Origin: Gigaspora rosea
Taxonomy: Eukaryota > Glomeromycota > Glomeromycetes > Diversisporales > Gigasporaceae
Reading direction: 5' to 3'
DNA: 64,000 bases
Assembly: GCA_003550325.1 (NCBI GenBank)
Contig: QKWP01000372.1
Coordinates: 120,993-184,992 of the forward strand
The notes beneath the pieces were generated by a model. It was given only the letters and a program-made list of their open reading frames with translations, was not told the DNA's origin and ran no database searches. The first letter of the stretch is position 1; each line of letters begins with the position of its first letter. Of this stretch, positions 57,529-64,000 are shown one piece after another. The translations under genes and the position numbers were made by a program.

Positions 57529-58258
57529 GATCTTAGATAGATCATGAATTAATTGAAAACTATCCTTTTCCCTTAATTACTTTTCTTATTTTACTCCTGT
57601 TTTACTATACACTTTTATTTAAGTACTACTCTACCAATTGCACTATTATATGACTATCAATTTAACAATTTTTTATCATATATTTAATTTTAGTTTATTG
57701 TTCCACTCTAGTACTCTAGCATTAATAAAATTTATTTTTTATTAATTGTATAGTACCTCAAGATATATTATGTATTAATTAAACACCACCAATTTAACAT
57801 TATCCAAGCACCAAAACAAGCCATTTTTAACTCTTTTCGCTGATCCTTTTCCAAAAATCGGTCAAAACAAAAACTCACAAATACACTAAATTTTTATTAA
57901 AAAACTATCCAAAAGCTCCTAATAAAAAGAAGAGCAAACACAAAAATACTAGTAGTTTACTAGAACGAAATTAGCAAAGACAGTATGCCTAGAGAAGTAT
58001 ACACTTTTACGGAAAAATTTTAGAAAATTTTTGGAAATTTTGGGAATTTGGCTCTGACCCTAAAAATTTCTGATCGATCGATGCGTAAACAATACCAAAA
58101 CAAATAAACAGGAAAACAACAACAAATATAAATTAACACGTTACAAATTTGGACAAAACATACACCAGTCATGTATTCGGAATAAACAAAGTTCAGCAAA
58201 ACAAATAAACAAATAGAACACGAATACAACAGGAAACTATAGCAAGTAATAAAATTCT
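57529..58258. other. 5' flank or 5' UTR of the LINE
   Basis: There is no frame until the ORF1 ATG at 58259. From about 57840 the composition shifts to A-rich plus strand with CAAAACAAA-type words, which fits a LINE 5' UTR, but the start point of the element cannot be fixed. Confidence 0.4.
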
Positions 58259-60014
58259 ATGGAATATCTCGAAGAGTTTAAAGGTCTGTTTAGCAAACAG
58301 GATAAGGAAATAGTATCGTTGCTAGAAACATGAAACAGTCTTATTATGCAAAAGGATAGAGTAGTCGCAGATTTTTTAGGAATTGCAAATCCAGCAACAG
58401 TGCATATTATTAGAAATGCAATAGAAATATACGACTGGACACAATCTAAAAATGGATCATATAGTAAAATGCGTAATACAAGAAATAAAATTTCAGAGAT
58501 AGTTCAACTAAAGGAGAAAAAAGAATTTAGTAGGCAGCTAGCGATTGTTCTGTCAGAATCCGGTACTATTGATTATGGCAATTGTGAGTTGGTAGATCAA
58601 ATAGAAAGCTTTATTTTGTCACTAGAAGAAAATAGGAAGATAGAGGAAAGAGAAGGAGTATCCAAGTCCGAAGAAGTTAAAAAAGATACACCAACAAATA
58701 AAGGGAAGAATAAAGTCTTACTAAAGGACAAAAAAGACAATGAAAGAGAATCAGAACCAAAAGAGAAACCTGAAGAAGCCTCTACCTTAACACATAACAA
58801 AGCACAAACTTATCTGAATATGAAAGAAATATTATCCCTAAAAGAATATAGTACTATGGACTACAGTACGCTTATAATACAGAAAGCGCTTAGTAGCAAT
58901 ATGAGCGAAACTGCTATCAGTAAAAGGAAGAAAGACCGATTTATCACAGGAGGAAGCAAACAAACAGGCTCTGACTCTCACAGAAAGTATTATTCAAAAC
59001 TCCAAATGCCCAAAAGAAGATACCACAGTTACAACCCAACAGAATACAGAGGTTTCCATTGTACCACTTAAGGATGAACATTCTACGATAAAGACAAGGC
59101 AAGAAGATATTTACAGCTCCCAATGGGCGTTGACCAGAGATGAAATGGAGGTTTTTCAAAAGCCCACTTTAGGTTTTAAAAGCAAAATAAAGCCTATTCA
59201 GTTTATTACTCTTTGGGATTTACCCAAAGAAGCTAGAATTGGTTAGATAAGAAGATGCTTAAACAGATATGGACGTACTAGCATTATTGAATGGCAGAAA
59301 AATAAAAATACGAAAGCAGCATACATTAAACTGGAATACAAAAGCGAAAAAGAAAAAGCAATTTTAGAAAAATGTTGGTCAATTCACTACGATGCCGGTA
59401 GATTATGTAGAATAACTCTAGGGCTCTTTAATAAAGAAATGCTAATTGAAAGAAATAGATTCAAAGCTAAAATTACAAACATTCCAAATCATACACCAGA
59501 AATGGCGCTCCTTCATCAACTAAAAACACATAAAGTGAAAACTCTTCATATTCCCTTAAATAGTAACAACAATCAAATTAGTATAGCCTGGTTATACTTT
59601 AGCTCCCAAGCAGACTTAGAAAATAGTATTAATTCTACGTTATACTGTTATAACACGAAATTAGTATAGAGCAAAGCTGCAACCGCAATGGGCACAAGAA
59701 AGCACTATAATATACATGACAAAAAGGATACACTAAGAGGAAGCCTATCAGACAAAACCAATATCGGTTCAAGCACTCAATGGAAAATGAGAGTCGAAAA
59801 ACAGGGCTTTTCTACTTCCACAGGAGGGAAAAGACCTCAGCCAGGCTCGCGATCTAGTTCTAAAGATCATTCAAAACCCAGCAAGTCATTCAATTTTGGC
59901 TTCGAACCAAAGCATATAGATAAAAAAATATTAGCCAAACTGATACTGCAAGAAATTTTGGAAAGATTAAACCGTTTAGAAATATCACGAAGTGAGGTGC
60001 CCTCACGCTCCTAA
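58259..60014 (+). pseudogene. LINE ORF1, RNA-binding type, broken
   Basis: From ATG 58259 one frame runs to TGA 58331-58333, resumes in frame to 59071, and shifts frame near 58950. The continued frame has TAG at about 59244 and 59667 and then runs to TAA 60012-60014. The N-terminal third has FKGLFSKQDKEIV and a helical segment. The middle is Lys/Glu-rich and disordered (KSEEVKKDTPTNKGKNK). The second half has ITLWDLPKEARIG, TKAAYIKLEY and ISIAWLYFSSQADLE, which look like the beta strands of two RRM-like folds. The C-terminus is Ser/Lys/Arg-rich. LINE ORF1 proteins bind the element RNA; the RRM call is by pattern only. Confidence 0.7.
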
Positions 60015-61081
60015 TGGGTGCCCCAGTTGAATTAATGGACATGGATGAGACAAAGCTACCTGCAAGCAATCTCATTCAAAACACATCATACCATTATGGT
60101 ATACAAAGCAGGGACACTAACACTAAAATAAGTAATATACAGAGCAAACACTCAATACACAATAATCATAATAATTTTAATAACATTTCTAGTTATCAAG
60201 ACAGTAGTCTCAAAATAGCATGTCACAATCTTAATGGTCTAAAGCGAAACAACCAAAAACTTTGTACATTATTGGAATGGGCTGAAGAAGATAGAATTAA
60301 TATATTGGGTCTGGCGGAAACTAATATCAGTAGCAAGGAGGGCCACTTTCTAACACCGCGGGATGGAAATTTCATAAGTTTTTGGGCAAATGCAAATCAG
60401 GAAAAAAAGAAAGGCTCGGGGGTAGGTCTTCTGATCAATAAGCAATGGCAGAAGTATCTTGGTAAAATTGATCGATGGAATGAATACGTGATAGAAGCAA
60501 AATTCTACCTTAAAAATTGCGAACTTACTATTATTATGGTTTACATTCCACCTAATGATCAAGAAACAAATAAGCGCATTCAACAAAAAATTGTTGCCAA
60601 GTATATGAATAGATCCGTAAATTCATACTTCATTATACTTGGTGACTTCAACCATATTCCAGATCTGGACTTAGACAAATCGTCACAATCAGAGCCTCAG
60701 TATAGCAAAAAATTTCCACTCCACAAATGGATGCAAAGACAGGATTTCTTTGACTCTTACAGACTAGCTAACCCTAGTAAGAAAGAATTTACCTGGTCTA
60801 ACGGAAGGTCAAGCTCAAGAATTGACCAGATTTGGTTCTCAGAAAACCTTTTAGATTTCTTCGAAGACGCACATATTTCATATATGGACGTATGCACTGG
60901 AAGTGATCACAATCTAGCAGCAGCAAGCTTCAACGTGCATGGATTGATCTCAAATAATCTACCAGCCTCGAGTTATAAAAAACAAGACAGACGAGTTTTT
61001 GAATATGAGAAAGCAAGTAAAGAGAACTGGAACATTACCAGGAAGATTTTCACAGCTTCTTATCCAAAAGAAGCAGTATAA
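60014..61081 (+). CDS. LINE ORF2 N-terminal part: AP-type endonuclease
   Basis: An open frame of 355 codons. All catalytic landmarks of the exonuclease-endonuclease-phosphatase fold are present: HNLNG (N72), LAETN (E102), VYIPP (Y177), GDFNH (D211, N213), FTWSN (T260, W261), SRIDQ (D271) and GSDHN (D298, H299). The enzyme nicks target DNA for target-primed reverse transcription. The ATG overlaps the ORF1 stop as TAATG (60012-60016), suggesting stop-restart translation. The frame ends at TAA 61079-61081, where an intact ORF2 would continue into the RT region in the same frame. Confidence 0.85.
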   Translation: MGAPVELMDMDETKLPASNLIQNTSYHYGIQSRDTNTKISNIQSKHSIHNNHNNFNNISSYQDSSLKIACHNLNGLKRNNQKLCTLLEWAEEDRINILGLAETNISSKEGHFLTPRDGNFISFWANANQEKKKGSGVGLLINKQWQKYLGKIDRWNEYVIEAKFYLKNCELTIIMVYIPPNDQETNKRIQQKIVAKYMNRSVNSYFIILGDFNHIPDLDLDKSSQSEPQYSKKFPLHKWMQRQDFFDSYRLANPSKKEFTWSNGRSSSRIDQIWFSENLLDFFEDAHISYMDVCTGSDHNLAAASFNVHGLISNNLPASSYKKQDRRVFEYEKASKENWNITRKIFTASYPKEAV

Positions 61082-63951
61082 AAATGTTAGAGTCAGACTC
61101 AGATGAAGCAAGTATCACAACTCAAATAGAAATAGATAAAGTATAGGAATCCTTCGAAGAAGGAATCATTTTTGCTGCAAAGAGAAACATCCCATACAGG
61201 ATTATAAAGGGAACTCAACCTAAATATAAGTGTGGATATAAAAGCAAAAAGGATAAAAGAAGATCAATTTTATATATAAGTACAATACAAATAAGCAAAT
61301 TACATAGAAAACTAGCAAAGATGATTAAAACAAGCAAATTAATTGATAGCAGAACTTTAAGGGAATCTAACCAAATTATTTTGGAAGTTAATACCAAACT
61401 GGATACTCGAATTCAAGCCCTTTCAGGTACCTTGGACAAGGAATGATTAGATGATCTTAAAGGATGGTGGCGTGTGCTTTTTAGACACTGGGGTCTAGAA
61501 AGGGAAAAAAAGAAGCTGAATGATATCCAAATGTATACTGACCTCAGATGCAAAATGATACAAAATGATCAAGAAAGAATGCTTAGAAATCTCCTTGACA
61601 AACCCTTTAGAAATATTAAATTAGACCGTATTCTAGAAAGTGAAAATGGTCAGTCAGTTTTGATATCGGATCCGGTAGAAGTTATGTACAAAGCTCAATA
61701 ACATTTTCAAGCACAGTACCAAAATAGAAACACTTCTGATGTGAAAGTTTCAAGGAATGAGTGCAAATCTATGAACCCAAAGAAGAAATTAAGGATGAAT
61801 GGTATGAGACACTATTAATGGCCATAACAATGGAGGAATGGTTCACAATGCTATCAAATTTCAAGAACAAAACTGCGCCAGAGATATCGGGTATTGGCTA
61901 TCTCTTAATTAAAAATGCAAGCAAAAAATCACATGAATGGTTTATAAGCTTTGCAATTGGCTCAGGTCTCATACCTACAAAGTGGAAGCTTGCCCAAATA
62001 TTTCCGATTTCCAAAGAAGATGTATGGGACTTATCTCTAAACAGTATTCATCCGATAGTATTGCTAGAGACTTTTCGTAAGTGTGTCACTAGAATTATAG
62101 CACAAAGACTAGCAATCATCTTCAGAAACAAAAACATACTCTCAGGACCCAATTTTGCTGGTCTCCCAGTTGATTCGACGGCGAAACCTATTAGTATACT
62201 AAACTCGATAATAGAAGATGCTAAAGAAAACAGAAAAGAGCTTTGGTTAGTCTTCCAAGACATGAGAATAGCCTTTGATTCAGTTCCACTTCCAATGCTC
62301 AAGCTCGCAATGCAAAGGCTTAAAGTTCCAAAAATGGAAATATCATTCATCCTAAACTTGTTTGATCAAAGAAGAGCAAAGGTTATTACACACTATGGCA
62401 CATCTAGTGAAATTATTGCCTCAGTGGGTATAGAACAAGAAGAGGTGATCTCGCCACTTCTTTGGTGAATCTTTTATGATCCACTGCTCTTTAGAATACA
62501 AAATAACCAGGCCCTAGGTTATTCCCTCCATTTGTCGGTTCCTAAGATCTCTGCTCAGGCAACATAGTCAATTTATCCACAAGACAAGCAGCAATCGCCT
62601 ACACAGATGATACTACCTGGATAGCAAGTAGCAAGGAGCAGATACAAGAAATAATCAGAATAGCAGAGGATTTTTATGCTATAAACCACATTACGATTAA
62701 TGGAAAGAAAACCAAACTACTAGTTTTTAATTCAAAGTGTAAATCCCAGCAACAAACGGTAGTAATTGCAAAGGAGCTAATTAAAGCAGAATGTAAAGAG
62801 CAAATTGTGAGATTTCTTGGAACCTGGATAAACACAAAATTTAATGAAAAACTAATTAAAAACAAAGCCAAGTCAATAGTTATACAAGCAAACAAGGCTC
62901 TCGTAGGAAAGAAGTTAAAAGTAGCACAGATTGCGTATCTGAATAACATATATATTATTCCAAAACTAAGTTACTTACTTCAGTCCTCACGTCTTTCTAA
63001 CCAAGAACTTTACCATATTCACAAGCCCTTTGTAATGCTCTTTAAGAACAAGATGGAAATCCCAATAACTGCTGGAAATTATATCATCGAGCACACAAAG
63101 TTAGGAAACTGTAAATCGTTAATACATGAGATCACCTTCAAACAAATCTCGGACTTGCATGACAGGTTAAATAGCAACAGCCCTGATAGGGACTTTGCTT
63201 TGTTGAGACTAAAACAAGGAATAATCCTAGCAAGCATCGACCAAAAATTTTGGCAACATGGGGACTGGGACAGTCTAAAGAAAATTTGGAAATTCAATTT
63301 GATGAGTTTGACCTTTCTAAAAGCAAAAAAACTTGGTCTAACATTCCGGTCACTTCAGGAGCCTTGGATACTACATGGTATAGGAGAAACATTTAGAGGC
63401 ATGTTAGGTGTTAAGAATTGTGCGAAAACATGCCAAGCTCTTAAAGGGTCTAACCTGTTTTTCGTTAATCAGCTGATCTCTAGAGATGGTCAAAGAATGA
63501 TAACCTGGAGACAACTTAAACTCCTCAAAGGTAGCTCAGGCAANGCATGTTAGGTGTTAAGAATTGTGCGAAAACATGCCAAGCTCTTAAAGGGTCAAAT
63601 TAATTTTTATATGTAGCAACTTTTAAATTAGATGGTCAAAGAATGATAACCTGGAGACAACTTAAACTCCTCAAAGGTAGCTCAGGCAAGGGCTGTAAGG
63701 CGAATTGGTTCGTTAGCCTAGAGAATAAGCTCCTCAAGAATAATGTTAATAGGCAGCTCAAAAATGAATACATTATAAATTGCCCGAATCAGATAGCTTT
63801 GACTATGCCTAAACGACCGATCTCAGATAACAATAGGAAAAAGGACTGGTTTTTTACTAGTACCATGGAAAATAGCTCTAAAGAAATCTACAGAGTATCC
63901 AAGAAAAGTAAAGTAAGACTAGTAGCAGAGCATTGGCAAATTGAAGATTAA
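61082..63951 (+). pseudogene. LINE ORF2 C-terminal part: reverse transcriptase, broken
   Basis: The same frame continues with stops near 61144, 61444 and 61699, shifts near 61750, and then carries the RT at 61761-62465: HPIVLLETFRKC (motif 1/2), FQDMRIAFDSV (motif A, catalytic D present) and QEEVISPLLW, where QG(D/E) is usual. After a TGA at 62466 and a shift near 62560, AYTDDTTWIA (62597-62626) gives the YTDD form of the YxDD catalytic motif, followed by ITINGKKTKLLVF and RFLGTWI of the thumb. A long helical C-terminal region runs to the TAA at 63949. It includes a duplicated stretch around an N at 63544. Confidence 0.85.
63399..63690. repeat. ~147-bp duplication with an ambiguous base at the junction
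   Basis: GCATGTTAGGTGTTAAGAAT (63399) recurs at 63545, one base after the only N in the window (63544). AGATGGTCAAAGAATGATAA (63483) recurs at 63630. The sequence between the shared parts differs in the second copy (A/T-rich filler). The N suggests a gap join or an assembly error inside the LINE rather than a true duplication. Confidence 0.8.
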
Positions 63952-64000
63952 GATAACTACATAGAACATTTAAAGCTACAACCCTGCAAAGGTTGTACCC

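Larger units (their letters stand above)
58259..64000 (+). mobile_element. Non-LTR retrotransposon (LINE), APE endonuclease type, 3' end outside window
   Basis: The order is ORF1 (58259-60014), AP-type endonuclease (60014-61081), linker, reverse transcriptase (about 61760-62800), thumb and C-terminal region to 63951, and then the window ends. The APE endonuclease upstream of RT places it among the L1/I/Tx1-like LINEs rather than the restriction-endonuclease type. The exact clade is not resolved. ORF1 and the RT part carry stops and frameshifts while the endonuclease frame is open, so the copy is dead but not very old. Its coding strand is A-rich. Confidence 0.9.

Noticed and set aside
57529-58258. 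Exact 5' end of the LINE
   Set aside because: No promoter, target duplication or second copy is available in the window to fix it.

Overview
The window is strongly AT-rich eukaryotic DNA with one intact host-type gene, one broken kinase gene, and a very dense load of transposable elements. The most likely source is an arbuscular mycorrhizal fungus (Glomeromycotina, Rhizophagus/Gigaspora-like). The reasons are an F-box-like protein of a type expanded in those fungi, a decayed kinase with the C-lobe style of their large TKL-like family, and an APE-type LINE next to innumerable small DNA elements in an AT-rich background. This assignment is inference; no rRNA or marker gene is present.

Layout. 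1-3400 is one 3.3-kb hAT-like element (inverted ends at 41 and 3373) carrying a ten-copy minisatellite. 3400-18300 is a patchwork of MITEs and larger non-autonomous elements, several nested, plus a diverged ~100-bp tandem array split by a 1-kb hAT element. 19461-20589 is a broken protein-kinase gene. 21400-30000 is again elements, including hAT MITEs with exact 8-bp target duplications. 30341 has a tRNA-derived SINE head, followed by a less AT-rich block of unknown nature and a zinc-knuckle fragment at 31877. 33118-36885 holds three more hAT elements. 38292-40052 is the only long intact gene. 40500-48100 contains further elements, nested insertions and a 1.5-kb minisatellite that ends in a Helitron-like hairpin/CTAG terminus. 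48100-57530 is very AT-rich, with pogo-, MULE- and hAT-type MITEs, three long fold-back palindromes and decayed minus-strand coding. 58259 to the window end is a LINE with a broken ORF1, an open APE endonuclease frame and a decayed reverse transcriptase.

The genes do not form a pathway. The main biological content is the transposon ecology. At least seven elements still have perfect 8-bp target duplications. Many families carry their own short oligonucleotide repeated next to the ends, for example TTTCGCC, CCGAAAC, GGCACGG, AAATGACC, GGTCGACC, CACTGACAA or GTTCTC. No full-length DNA transposase, LTR element or CRISPR array was seen.
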